Assembly (NCBI RefSeq): GCF_025264685.1
Contig: NZ_CP073721.1
Location: forward strand, 6,775,501-6,839,500
Reading direction: 5' to 3'
DNA from: Dactylosporangium roseum
GTDB taxonomy: Bacteria > Actinomycetota > Actinomycetes > Mycobacteriales > Micromonosporaceae
Length of the DNA stretch: 64,000 bases
Part shown: positions 33,262 through 41,851 of the stretch, in pieces
Layout of the letters: each line of letters begins with the position of its first letter
How positions within the stretch are numbered: the stretch's first letter is position 1
Made by a program: the position numbers and the translations under genes
Notes under the pieces: model-generated
Told to the model about the DNA's origin: nothing
The model's input: the letters and a program-made list of their open reading frames with translations, nothing else
The model's database searches: none

Positions 33262-34278
33262 GTGACGCAGTCTTCGTCCGCGACCGGCAGCGGCCGCACG
33301 CCCGGCAAGATGAGCCGGCGCGGTGGCAAGAGCTCCGGTCCGGAGCCGTATGACTTCCGGCGTCCGACCAAACTGTCCCGGGAGCACATCCGAACGCTGC
33401 AGATCGCCTACGAGACCTTCGCCCGCCAGTACGCCACGCTGCTGACCACGAGCCTGCGCGCCGTGTCCCAGGTCAGCCTGATCTCCATCGAACAGCTCAC
33501 CTATGACGAGTACATCAGCGGCCTGTCCAGTCCGACGATCGTCGCGATGTTCACCATCGACCCACTGCCCGGTACCGCCATCCTGGAGTTCTCCCTGAGC
33601 ACCGCCATGGCCTGCATCGACCACATGCTGGGCGGCCCCGGCGGCCCACAGCCGCAGCGACCGCTGAGCGACATCGAGACACCCCTGCTCCACGGGCTCA
33701 TCGATCGCACGCTCGGCGAGCTCCGCTACGCCTTCGAGGGCATCGTCGCGCTGCGGCCGGAGATGACCACGATCGAGTACAATCCCCAGTTCGCCCAGGC
33801 CGGAGCGGCCTCCGACGCCGTGATCGCGTCGTCGTTCGAGATGCGGGTGGGCACCGAGGAATGCGTGGCCACCGTCTGCCTGCCGTTCGGCTCGATCTTC
33901 CCGAAGCTGCAGGGTGAGCGCGGTGACGCCGTCCTGACCGACGCGCAGCGGCTCGCCCGGGAGGCCGCCTACCGCAACGTGGTCGCCGGCCTCGAAGGCG
34001 CCCCGATCGAGGTCGCGGTGCGCTTCCAGCCGGTCCGGATGCACCCCGCCGACCTGATCGGCCTGCGCCCCGGCGACGTCGTGCCCCTCGCCCACACGAC
34101 GTCGACCCCGCTGGCCGTCACCACCGCGGACATCACGTTCGCGTACGCCGTGCCCGGCGCGCAGGGCAACCGCATGGCCTGTCTTGTGGTGCCCAACCCG
34201 CAGCCGGGTCAACGACCGACGAGCCGGCCCTCCGGACAACTCGGCCAGAAGAACCGTGCTGAGGAGACCAGCCGATGA
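33262..34278 (+). CDS. fliM: Motor switch protein FliM
   Basis: 338 residues. After a short basic N-terminus come [20 protein letters not shown] and [17 protein letters not shown], the FliM start of the middle domain; [20 protein letters not shown] follows, and the C-terminal SpoA-like part has [20 protein letters not shown] and [12 protein letters not shown]. The canonical CheY-binding N-terminal peptide (LSQxEIDALL) is not present; the first 30 residues are Ser/Gly/Arg-rich instead. ATGA overlap with fliN. Confidence 0.94.
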   Translation: MTQSSSATGSGRTPGKMSRRGGKSSGPEPYDFRRPTKLSREHIRTLQIAYETFARQYATLLTTSLRAVSQVSLISIEQLTYDEYISGLSSPTIVAMFTIDPLPGTAILEFSLSTAMACIDHMLGGPGGPQPQRPLSDIETPLLHGLIDRTLGELRYAFEGIVALRPEMTTIEYNPQFAQAGAASDAVIASSFEMRVGTEECVATVCLPFGSIFPKLQGERGDAVLTDAQRLAREAAYRNVVAGLEGAPIEVAVRFQPVRMHPADLIGLRPGDVVPLAHTTSTPLAVTTADITFAYAVPGAQGNRMACLVVPNPQPGQRPTSRPSGQLGQKNRAEETSR

Positions 34279-35018
34279 CCATCGCCACCAACGAGGCCCT
34301 GCTGGGTCGGGCAGAGGCGGCCGCGCAGGCCGCCGTGGCGCTGCTGCCCGCCAGCTCCCCGCTCTCCGTCGGTGCGCCCACGCAGAACCTCGACGAGCTC
34401 ACCATCGACGGCCAGGCGGTCCGCGCGCGGTTCGCCGGTGCCGCACAGGGCGAGGTCGCGATCGTCGTCACGCAGGACCTCGTCGAGGCGCTGGCCAACT
34501 CCCCCATGGGCAGCCTCGACCTGAGCCAGGCGGTCCGGCCCGCGCTGGAGGCCGCCGCGGCGACGATCGGCCCGGTGGTGGTCGACCCGGGCACGGTGCT
34601 CGAGCCGGCCGACGCCATGGGGCAACTGGTCACCGCCAACGGGCTGCTCGTACCGCTGACCGGGGAGGCCGGTGTGCAGGCGGTGGTCGGCATCGCCATC
34701 GCCGCCGAGGTGGTCGGCGACCGCGAGGACCGCGACAACGCTCGGCCGGAGCGCGGCGAACGCGGCGGACGGCCGGCGTTCGACCTGCTGCACGACGTCG
34801 AGATGGAGGTGACCGCGGAGCTCGGCCGGACCCGGATGAGCGTGCGCGAGCTCCTTTCGCTGGCCCCCGGGGCGGTGATCGAGCTCGACCGCGCCGCCGG
34901 CGGCCCGGCCGACCTGCTCGTCAACGGCCGGTTGATCGCGCGCGGCGAGGTGGTCGTCATCGACGAGAACTTCGGCATCCGGATCACCGAGATCGTCGGT
35001 CCGGGCGACCGGGCCTGA
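34275..35018 (+). CDS. fliN: Motor switch protein FliN (FliY-like length)
   Basis: 247 residues, longer than enteric FliN (about 137). The C-terminal 85 residues are the SpoA/FliN domain: [40 protein letters not shown] and [20 protein letters not shown]. The N-terminal part (about 1-150) resembles the CheC-phosphatase-like domain of FliY ([28 protein letters not shown]), but I cannot see the paired E-x-x-N active-site motif clearly. It forms the lower C-ring with FliM. Confidence 0.92.
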   Translation: MTIATNEALLGRAEAAAQAAVALLPASSPLSVGAPTQNLDELTIDGQAVRARFAGAAQGEVAIVVTQDLVEALANSPMGSLDLSQAVRPALEAAAATIGPVVVDPGTVLEPADAMGQLVTANGLLVPLTGEAGVQAVVGIAIAAEVVGDREDRDNARPERGERGGRPAFDLLHDVEMEVTAELGRTRMSVRELLSLAPGAVIELDRAAGGPADLLVNGRLIARGEVVVIDENFGIRITEIVGPGDRA

Positions 35019-35032
35019 GCCGGGGAACCACG

Positions 35033-35344
35033 ATGATCGAGCTTGCTTTCCGCGTTCTCTGCTCACTCACAGTAGTATTGGCAATACTCTGGGCAATTGC
35101 ACGGCTGGTCCGACGCCCGCTCACCGGCCGTGGTGGAGGAACGGTCACCGTGGTCGCACGCCAGCAGCTCAGTCGCGGATCCTCGGTGGCCGTGGTCAAG
35201 GTCGCCGATCGCGCGCTCGTCCTCGGCGTGAGCGACGCGGGGGTCTCCCTCCTCGCCGACGCCGACGCCACGCTCTTCCCGGAGCCGCCGCCGGCCGAGA
35301 ACCCCGTCGGGCAGGCCCTGAAGGTGTTCCGGAGCGCCAGGTGA
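35033..35344 (+). CDS. fliO: Export apparatus protein FliO
   Basis: 103 residues. One membrane helix (FRVLCSLTVVLAILWAIARL near 6-25), then a small soluble domain GGGTVTVVARQQLSRGSSVA and VVKVADRALVLGVSDAGVSL, the FliO pattern. FliO helps assemble the FliP ring. Stop overlaps the fliP GTG (GTGA). Confidence 0.9.
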   Translation: MIELAFRVLCSLTVVLAILWAIARLVRRPLTGRGGGTVTVVARQQLSRGSSVAVVKVADRALVLGVSDAGVSLLADADATLFPEPPPAENPVGQALKVFRSAR

Positions 35345-36138
35345 AAGGGGTCGTACTGGCCGCGGTCGCGCTCGTGTGCGCCGTGCTGCTGTTCGGCCCG
35401 GCCGTCGCGGCGGAGGCCGCACCCACGCCACGGCCGCCGGCCCCGCCGAGCGCGCCGGTGGTCGACGGGTCGCCGGACGGCACCGTCAACATCGACATCG
35501 ACGGCGTCAAACCGAGCCAGTCGATCACCATCCTGATCGCGCTGACGCTGCTCTCCGTCGCGCCCGCGCTGCTGCTCACCTGCACCGCGTTCACGAAGAT
35601 CTTCGTCGTGCTGAGCATCACCCGCAACGCGCTCGGCCTCAGCAACGTGCCGCCCAACCAGGTCATCGCCGGCCTGGCGCTGTTCATCAGCCTGTTCATC
35701 ATGTCGCCGGTGCTCTCCGACATGAACAAGGACGGCGTGCAGCCCTACCTCAAGGGCGAGAAGACCCAGGCCGTCGCCTTCAAGGACGGCGTCCAGCCGC
35801 TCGAAGCGTTCATGCTCAAGCAGACGCGCAAGGACGAGATCGCACTCTTCACCAAGATCGCCGACCGGCCGATGCCGAAGAACAAGGACGACGTGCCGCT
35901 CACCACGCTCATCCCGGCCTTCGTGCTCTCCGAGCTGCGGGCCGCGTTCATCATCGGCTTCGTCATCTTCATCCCGTTCCTGGTGATCGACATGGTCGTC
36001 TCGGCCACCCTCATGTCGCTGGGCATGATGATGCTGCCACCGGTGACCATCGCACTGCCGTTCAAACTCCTACTGTTCGTGCTGGTCAACGGCTGGGGAC
36101 TGATCCTCACCGCGCTCGTGGCCAGCTATCGAGGTTGA
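35341..36138 (+). CDS. fliP: Export gate protein FliP
   Basis: 265 residues. A cleavable signal peptide is likely (MKGVVLAAVALVCAVLLF then AVAAEAAP). Family segments are ITILIALTLLSVAPALLLTC, FTKIFVVLSITRNALGLSNV and PPNQVIAGLALFISLFIMSP, later LIPAFVLSELRAAFIIGFVI and MGMMMLPPVTIALPFKLLLF. It builds the pentameric core of the export channel. Confidence 0.96.
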   Translation: MKGVVLAAVALVCAVLLFGPAVAAEAAPTPRPPAPPSAPVVDGSPDGTVNIDIDGVKPSQSITILIALTLLSVAPALLLTCTAFTKIFVVLSITRNALGLSNVPPNQVIAGLALFISLFIMSPVLSDMNKDGVQPYLKGEKTQAVAFKDGVQPLEAFMLKQTRKDEIALFTKIADRPMPKNKDDVPLTTLIPAFVLSELRAAFIIGFVIFIPFLVIDMVVSATLMSLGMMMLPPVTIALPFKLLLFVLVNGWGLILTALVASYRG

Positions 36139-36182
36139 CCGCCCCGTCCGGGAGGCGGGGGGGTATCCACGGAAGGGTTCCG

Positions 36183-36458
36183 ATGACCGACACCAAGATC
36201 ATTGAACTCAGCATGCAGGCCATGACGATCGCCGCGAAGCTCGGCGCGCCCGTCCTGCTCACCGCGCTCATCGTCGGCTTCGTCGTGTCGCTGTTCCAGT
36301 CGGTGACGCAGATCCAGGAACAGACGCTGTCGTTCGTCCCGAAGGCGGCCGCGATCGGCGTCGCACTGCTGTTCGCCGGCAACTGGATGCTGCACGAGAT
36401 GGTCACCTACACCGAGCAGCTCTACGCCCAGATCCCGAACCTCATCAACGGCGCCTGA
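36183..36458 (+). CDS. fliQ: Export gate protein FliQ
   Basis: 91 residues, two membrane helices (LLTALIVGFVVSLFQSVTQI, then QEQTLSFVPKAAAIGVALLF followed by AGNWML). Length and the QSVTQIQEQTL(S/T)F(V/I)PK motif are diagnostic. Forms the gate with FliP and FliR. Its stop overlaps the start of fliR. Confidence 0.96.
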   Translation: MTDTKIIELSMQAMTIAAKLGAPVLLTALIVGFVVSLFQSVTQIQEQTLSFVPKAAAIGVALLFAGNWMLHEMVTYTEQLYAQIPNLINGA

Positions 36459-37225
36459 TGGACGTCGGCGTCCCGCTGAGCACGGTGCTGGCGATCCTGC
36501 TGGCATCGATCCGCGCGGGCGTCTGGCTGGCCCTGTGCCCGCCGTTCAACAACCGTGGCACCCCCGCGACGGTGAAGGCGCTGCTGTCGGTGGCGATCGC
36601 GCTGCCGCTGTCCCCGAAGCTGGCGACGCAGGTGCCGCCGGACATGTCGGCCGGCCTGCTCGTCGCCAACGCCGTGGAGCAGGCCGTGGTCGGCGCCGCG
36701 CTGGCGTTCCTGACGATGCTGCTCTTCGCCGCGACCCAGATCGCCGGCAACCTCGTCGACCTCGTCGGCGGCTTCAGCCTGGCCTTCGCGTTCGACCCGT
36801 TGTCGCTCCAGGGCAACGCCGTCTTCGGCCGGTTCTACGGCCTCATCACGATGGCGATCATGTACGCCACCGACTCGCATCAGCTCATCCTGCGCGGCTT
36901 CACCCAGTCGTACAAGGCGATCCCGCTCAACGGCACCATGTCGATGAACAACTTCACGCAGTTGGTGACCACCGGCGCCGGCCAGATGTTCCTGGCGGGC
37001 CTGCAGATCGCGGCGCCGCTCATCGCGATCATGCTGTGCGTCGACGTGGCGCTGGGCCTGCTGACCCGCGCGGCCCCGGCGCTGAACCCGTTCGCCTTCG
37101 GCTTCCCCGCGAAGATCCTGCTGACGCTCACGGTGGCCGGGACGGCGATGATGCTGCTGCCGAACGCGATCGCCAACCTCACCACCCGGTCGCTGACGCT
37201 GGTGCTGCGCCTGCTGAACGGTTGA
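36458..37225 (+). CDS. fliR: Export gate protein FliR
   Basis: 255 residues with about six membrane helices; ILLASIRAGVWLALCPPFNN, QIAGNLVDLVGGFSLAFAFD and the FliR hallmark NPFAFGFPAKILLTLTVAGT are visible. Single copy in the FliP5Q4R1 gate. Ends 78 bases from the 3' end of flhB, which lies on the opposite strand. Confidence 0.95.
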   Translation: MDVGVPLSTVLAILLASIRAGVWLALCPPFNNRGTPATVKALLSVAIALPLSPKLATQVPPDMSAGLLVANAVEQAVVGAALAFLTMLLFAATQIAGNLVDLVGGFSLAFAFDPLSLQGNAVFGRFYGLITMAIMYATDSHQLILRGFTQSYKAIPLNGTMSMNNFTQLVTTGAGQMFLAGLQIAAPLIAIMLCVDVALGLLTRAAPALNPFAFGFPAKILLTLTVAGTAMMLLPNAIANLTTRSLTLVLRLLNG

Positions 37226-37303
37226 CGACCACAGCAGCGCCGACGCGACGGCCACTTCACGATCCAGCCAGGCCGCGCAGTGGAGCCGTGCGGCCCGGCG
37301 GCG

Positions 37304-38395
37304 CTAGGTCGGCGGGCCCGCGGGCAGCACGTTGGTGTGCAGGCCGGCGGCGGAGCCCTTGGACTTCAGCAGCATGATGAAGGCGAGCACCCGGGCCACC
37401 GCGCCGAAGAACTCGGCCGGGATCTCGTCGCCGATGTCGCAGGCGCCGTAGAGCGCCCGGGCCAGCGGCACGTCCTGCACAAGGGGGACGCGATGCTCGG
37501 TGGCCACCTCACGGATCTTCGCCGCGATGATGCCCGCGCCCTTCGCGACCACCCGCGGTGCGCCCTTCGCCGGCTCGTAGCGCAGCGCCACCGCCACGTG
37601 GGTCGGGTTGACCACGACCACGTCGGCCTTCGGCACGTCCGCCATCATGCGGCTGCGGGCCATCTCGTGCTGCCGCTGGCGGATCTGGCCCTTGACGTGC
37701 GGGTCGCCGTCGCTCTTCTTCTGCTCCTCCTTCACCTCTTCCTTCGACATCTTGAGCTGCTTCATGGTTCGCCGGCGCACGACGGCGTAGTCGGCGGCGG
37801 CCAGCACCAGACCGGTGGCGGCGGCGACCCGCACGACCCGCAGGACGGTGTCGGCGACCATCCCGATGACGGTCTGCAGCGGGATGGTCGTCGCCGACAG
37901 CAGGGCGGGCACGAGGGTCCGCATCGTGTTGTAGACGACCAGGCCGAGGACGATCACCTTGAACAGCGACTTCACGGACTCCCACAGGGCCTGCCCGCCG
38001 AACGCCCGCTTGATGCCGCTGAACGGGTTGAGCCGCTTGAAGTCGGGCTTGAAGAGCTTCGTCGCCGGGCGCAGGCCGCCCTGCGCGGCTGCGGCCAGGA
38101 TGGCGAAGACGAGCAGCCCCACCGTGATCGGCGCGATCAGGACGACCAGGTCCTTCGTGGCGATCTTGACCAGCTCGAGCGCCTTCTCCGGCTCCGGGTC
38201 GACGAAGGCCTGCGTGGCGCGGGAGAACAGCATCTCGCTCCGCGACAGCGTCTCCCGGCCCATCCACGGAATGAGGAGGCTCGCGAGCAGCACCCCGCCC
38301 CACGCGCCCAGGTCGGGGGTGCGCGCCCGGGTGCCCTCGCGCCGGGCCTGCCGCTTCTTCTGCTCGGTAGGCTGCTCGGTCTTCTCGCCGGCCAT
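37304..38395 (-). CDS. flhB: Export switch protein FlhB
   Basis: 363 residues. N-terminus EKTEQPTEQKKRQARREGTR is the FlhB signature; four membrane helices follow; the cytoplasmic domain has KMSKEEVKEEQKKSDGDPHV and the self-cleavage site NPTH near residue 263 within VVVVNPTHVAVALRYEPA, then GAGIIAAKIREVATEHRVPL. FlhB changes export specificity from hook to filament with FliK. It is transcribed opposite to fliR and flhA, downstream of the EAL/HDOD gene (24-base gap), an unusual orientation. Confidence 0.96.
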   Translation of the reverse strand: MAGEKTEQPTEQKKRQARREGTRARTPDLGAWGGVLLASLLIPWMGRETLSRSEMLFSRATQAFVDPEPEKALELVKIATKDLVVLIAPITVGLLVFAILAAAAQGGLRPATKLFKPDFKRLNPFSGIKRAFGGQALWESVKSLFKVIVLGLVVYNTMRTLVPALLSATTIPLQTVIGMVADTVLRVVRVAAATGLVLAAADYAVVRRRTMKQLKMSKEEVKEEQKKSDGDPHVKGQIRQRQHEMARSRMMADVPKADVVVVNPTHVAVALRYEPAKGAPRVVAKGAGIIAAKIREVATEHRVPLVQDVPLARALYGACDIGDEIPAEFFGAVARVLAFIMLLKSKGSAAGLHTNVLPAGPPT

Positions 38396-38419
38396 CGCTC
38401 CTCGCGCTCCGGACGGCGC

Positions 38420-39703
38420 CTACGCGGCGCTCGACCCCAACGCGCCCTCGATCGTCTTCATCGACCAGCCGACCGCCGCGAGGTACGCCTTGGCCAGCTC
38501 GCCGGAGGACACCGGGGAAAGCGACAGCGCCTGCTCGTCGGCCCGCTCGTACGCGCGGACCACCGACAGCACCTGGCCGAGGCGGCCGTGGCCGTCGATG
38601 AGCGCCTCGGCGACCTCGACGGTCAGGGGCAGCCGCGACACCAGCTCGGCGACCGGCTCGGCGATGAGCTCCGCGACCCCGGCGAGCAGACCGACGGTGA
38701 ACGCCGCGTCGCCGGACAGGCCGAGCCGCTCGGCGACCGTCTGGCACAGCCGGGCCCGGGCCATCGTCGACGACAACTGATCCTCGCTCGCCGACTCGGC
38801 GACGTCGCTGACGAGCATGAGCGCGGCCCACTGCCGGATCTTGGCCGAGCCGAGGAGGACCACCGCGTCCCGTACCGAGGCCACCTTCCGGGGCAGCCCG
38901 GCCGCCGCGGAGTTGGTGGCGCGCAGGACGCGGTACGACAGGGCCGGATCGCTCCGTACGATCGCGCTGACCTTCGTGATGTCGGCGTCCTCGGCGGTCA
39001 CCGCGCCCAGCAGCTCCAGGCGGCGCAGGCGCGACGGCGACAGGGACACCGCGGTCAGCACCTGGGGACGGCCCACCGCGTACCCCTGAAGCAGATCGAA
39101 GCCGAAGCGCTTGGCGAGGAGGATGTGCTCCTCGGTCTCGACCCGCTCGGCGACGAGCTTGACGCCGCTGTACCGGCGGACCTGGTCGACGACCTCGGCG
39201 AGCTCCTCGGGCTCACGGATCAGCAGGTCGAGCTTCACGTAGGCGGCGAGGCCGAGCAGCCGCTCGTGACCGAGGCCGAAGACGAAGTCGTCGAGCGCGA
39301 TCTCGTAGCCCTGTTGGACCAGCCGGGCGGTACCGGCGATCACCGTGTCGTCGATCTCGACCGTCTCCAGGATCTCCAGGATGGCGTGGTCGGGGTCAAA
39401 CGGCAGCGGCAGGTCGCCGACGAGGAAGTCACGGGTCAGGTTGATGAAGCACTTGTGCCCGCCGACCAACTGCTCCAGCCCGAACTCGGTGAACGCGTTG
39501 ACGATGACCTGGCTGGTGGCGTACGCGCTGCGCCGGGTCGCCTCGACCTCGCCCGCCGCACCGCGGAACAGCAGCTCGTAACCGACGACGTGACCGCTCC
39601 AGTCGTAGAGCGGCTGGCGCCCGATGTGGACGAGCTGCGTCGGTTCGGCCCGGGGCGGGTCGCCGTCCGACCCGGAGCGGGAAGAGGCTGTCGCGCGTTG
39701 CAC
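38420..39703 (-). CDS. EAL-like/HDOD signalling protein (YuxH type)
   Basis: 427 residues. An EAL-like domain spans about 27-215: VHIGRQPLYDWSGHVVGYEL with LFR, INLTRDFL, ILEILETVE, EIALDDFVFG and KLDLL. The EAL triad is changed (YELLFR), as in YuxH-type proteins that bind rather than cleave c-di-GMP. An HDOD domain follows (SLSPSRLRRLELLGAVTAED, SDPALSYRVLRATNSAA, VGLLAGVAELIAEPVAEL). It shares an operon with flhB. GTG 39703 has no ribosome site and lies 7 bases after a GCCGATCC. Probably ties c-di-GMP signals to flagellar assembly; inference from domains and position. Confidence 0.85.
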   Translation of the reverse strand: MQRATASSRSGSDGDPPRAEPTQLVHIGRQPLYDWSGHVVGYELLFRGAAGEVEATRRSAYATSQVIVNAFTEFGLEQLVGGHKCFINLTRDFLVGDLPLPFDPDHAILEILETVEIDDTVIAGTARLVQQGYEIALDDFVFGLGHERLLGLAAYVKLDLLIREPEELAEVVDQVRRYSGVKLVAERVETEEHILLAKRFGFDLLQGYAVGRPQVLTAVSLSPSRLRRLELLGAVTAEDADITKVSAIVRSDPALSYRVLRATNSAAAGLPRKVASVRDAVVLLGSAKIRQWAALMLVSDVAESASEDQLSSTMARARLCQTVAERLGLSGDAAFTVGLLAGVAELIAEPVAELVSRLPLTVEVAEALIDGHGRLGQVLSVVRAYERADEQALSLSPVSSGELAKAYLAAVGWSMKTIEGALGSSAA

Positions 39704-39710
39704 GGTCAGA

Positions 39711-39737
39711 GGATCGGCACCCGGCGCTGCAACCAAA
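39711..39737 (-). promoter_or_regulatory. Weak FliA-type promoter before the EAL/HDOD-flhB pair
   Basis: Minus strand -10 GCCGATCC at 39718-39711, 7 bases before the GTG at 39703, the same spacing as at fliM and the glycosyltransferases. The -35 at 15-base spacing is TTTG (39737-39734), a poor match. Confidence 0.4.
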
Positions 39738-39746
39738 GGAAAACCC

Positions 39747-39773
39747 TCAGAACTACCCGTTCGGCACCGATCA
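39747..39773 (+). promoter_or_regulatory. FliA-type promoter of flhA
   Basis: -35 TCAG at 39747-39750, 15-base spacer, -10 ACCGATCA at 39766-39773, 35 bases before the flhA GTG. It is divergent from the EAL/HDOD promoter, with the two -35 boxes 9 bases apart. Confidence 0.6.
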
Positions 39774-39808
39774 GGGGGATGTTCCCCGGTCAGCCTGGAG
39801 TGGAGAGC

Positions 39809-41851
39809 GTGCCGAAGCGCCTGACGCAGTACATCGTGCCGATCGGCATCGTGCTGATCATCCTCATGATGGTCGTACCGCTGCCGGCCGTCGTGCTCGA
39901 CACGCTGATCGCCGCCAACATCACGCTGGCGCTGGTCATCGTGCTCGTCAGCATGTACGTCAAGCGGCCACTCGAATTCTCCTCGTTCCCGTCGCTGCTG
40001 CTCATCGCGACACTCTTCCGGCTGGCGCTGAACATCAGCGCGACCCGCCTGGTGCTCACCGACGGCTTCGCCGGCAACGTCATCGACGCGTTCGGCCACT
40101 TCGTCGTCGGCGGCTCGCTCATCGTCGGCCTCGTCATCTTCCTGATCCTCTTCATCGTCCAGTTCATCGTCATCACCAAGGGCGCGGAGCGGGTCGCCGA
40201 GGTCGGCGCCCGGTTCACGCTCGACGCGATGCCCGGCAAGCAGATGGCGATCGACGCCGACCTCAACGCCGGCCTGATCGACGAGGCGACCGCACGGAAA
40301 CGGCGGAGCGAGATCACGGCCGAGGCGAACTTCTACGGCGCGATGGACGGTGCGTCGAAGTTCGTCAAGGGCGACGCGATCGCCGCCATCATCATCACGC
40401 TGGTCAACCTCATCGGCGGCTTCGCGATCGGCATGCTGCAGCGCGGGCTGTCGGCCACCGACTCGATCCAGACGTACTCGCTGCTGTCCGTCGGCGACGG
40501 CCTGGTCTCGCAGATCCCGGCACTGCTGCTGTCGGTCGCGACCGGCCTCATCGTGACCCGGTCGGCCAACGACGGCGACATGAGCACGACCGTCAGCCAG
40601 CAGCTCGGCCAGAACCGGCGCGCGCTGATGATCGGCGGCGGTGCCGCGCTCGCCCTGTGCCTGATCCCAGGCCTGCCGAAGCTGCCGTTCCTGCTCGTCG
40701 GCGCGGTGGTGCTCATCATCGCGCAGCGGCTGCCGAAGCAGCGCCCGGACTCGGCGGAGGCGCAGACCGAGGAGGTCCAGGAGGCACCACCGCCGGACCC
40801 GACCGAGGTGTTGCTCGGCGAGATGCGGGTCGACCCGCTGGAACTCGCGCTCGCGCCGGACCTGGTCGACCTCGTCGACGCCAGCGGCGGCGACCTGTTG
40901 GAACGCGTGCGGGCACTGCGCCGGAAGGTGGCGCTGGAGCTCGGGATCGTCATGCCACCCGTGCGCACCCGCGACGACCTCGAACTGCCGCTGTCCACCT
41001 ACGTCGTGCGGATCAGCGGCGTCGAGGTGGGCCGCGGGCAGGCACCGCCCGGCACCGTGCTGGCGATCGGCGAGGGCCTCGAGTTCCTGCCCGGCCGGGC
41101 CGGCGTCGAGCCGGTCTTCGGCCTCGCCGGCAAATGGGTGCCGGCCGAGCTGCGGCATCAGGCCGACCTCACCGGCGCCACCGTGGTCGACCGCGCCTCG
41201 GTCATCATCACGCACCTGGCGGAGATCGTCCGCATCCACGCGAGCCGGCTGCTCGGCCGCGAGGACGTCCGCAACCTCACCGAGGTCGTCAAGCGCACCC
41301 ACCCGGTGGTCGTCGAGGAGCTGACGCCGGCCGCGCTGAGCCTCGGCCAGGTGCAGCGGGTGCTGCAGACGATGCTGGACGAGGGCGTGCCGATCCGCGA
41401 CCTCGTACGCATCTTCGAATCCCTGTCGCTACAGGCGAAACAGTCCTCGGATCCAGACTCCCTGGTCGAGGCGGCCCGCGCGGCGCTCGGCCCGGCGATC
41501 GCCAACCGCTACGCCCAAGACGGCACGCTCACCGCCATCACGCTCGAACCGAGACTGGAGCAACAGCTCCTGGAATCCTTGCGCCCGACCGAAAGCGGCC
41601 TGCAGTTGCTCATCGACACCGGACGCGCCGAGTCGATGCTCGCCGACCTGACCCGACTGACCGAGCAGGGCGAGGAGCGGGGCGTCAGCCCGGTGCTCGT
41701 CTGCTCGCCACAGCTTCGCAGCGCGCTGCGCAAGCTGGTACAGATGGCTCTACCACGTTTGCCGGTTTTGTCGTACTCGGAGATCGCCGGGAGTACGCTG
41801 CGGGTTGAGACTATTGGGGTGGTGAACGGTGCCTACCCGGTTGCTGCTTGA
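39809..41851 (+). CDS. flhA: Export gate protein FlhA
   Basis: 680 residues. Seven or eight membrane helices occupy about 1-320, with RLALNISATRLVLTDGFAGN, the FHIPEP-family motif AERVAEVGARFTLDAMPGKQ then MAIDADLNAGLID, and FVKGDAIAAIIITLVNLIGG. The soluble C-terminal domain (about 340-680) forms the nonameric docking ring for chaperone-substrate complexes. GTG 39809 follows TGGAG; an in-frame ATG at 39780 lies just past the promoter -10 and is less likely. The 3' end overlaps flhF by 23 bases. Confidence 0.96.
   Translation: MPKRLTQYIVPIGIVLIILMMVVPLPAVVLDTLIAANITLALVIVLVSMYVKRPLEFSSFPSLLLIATLFRLALNISATRLVLTDGFAGNVIDAFGHFVVGGSLIVGLVIFLILFIVQFIVITKGAERVAEVGARFTLDAMPGKQMAIDADLNAGLIDEATARKRRSEITAEANFYGAMDGASKFVKGDAIAAIIITLVNLIGGFAIGMLQRGLSATDSIQTYSLLSVGDGLVSQIPALLLSVATGLIVTRSANDGDMSTTVSQQLGQNRRALMIGGGAALALCLIPGLPKLPFLLVGAVVLIIAQRLPKQRPDSAEAQTEEVQEAPPPDPTEVLLGEMRVDPLELALAPDLVDLVDASGGDLLERVRALRRKVALELGIVMPPVRTRDDLELPLSTYVVRISGVEVGRGQAPPGTVLAIGEGLEFLPGRAGVEPVFGLAGKWVPAELRHQADLTGATVVDRASVIITHLAEIVRIHASRLLGREDVRNLTEVVKRTHPVVVEELTPAALSLGQVQRVLQTMLDEGVPIRDLVRIFESLSLQAKQSSDPDSLVEAARAALGPAIANRYAQDGTLTAITLEPRLEQQLLESLRPTESGLQLLIDTGRAESMLADLTRLTEQGEERGVSPVLVCSPQLRSALRKLVQMALPRLPVLSYSEIAGSTLRVETIGVVNGAYPVAA

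Noticed and set aside
38420-41302. A 960-residue minus-strand frame antisense to flhA
   Set aside because: Only the part below 39703 has family motifs; the rest is the reverse shadow of flhA with biased composition.
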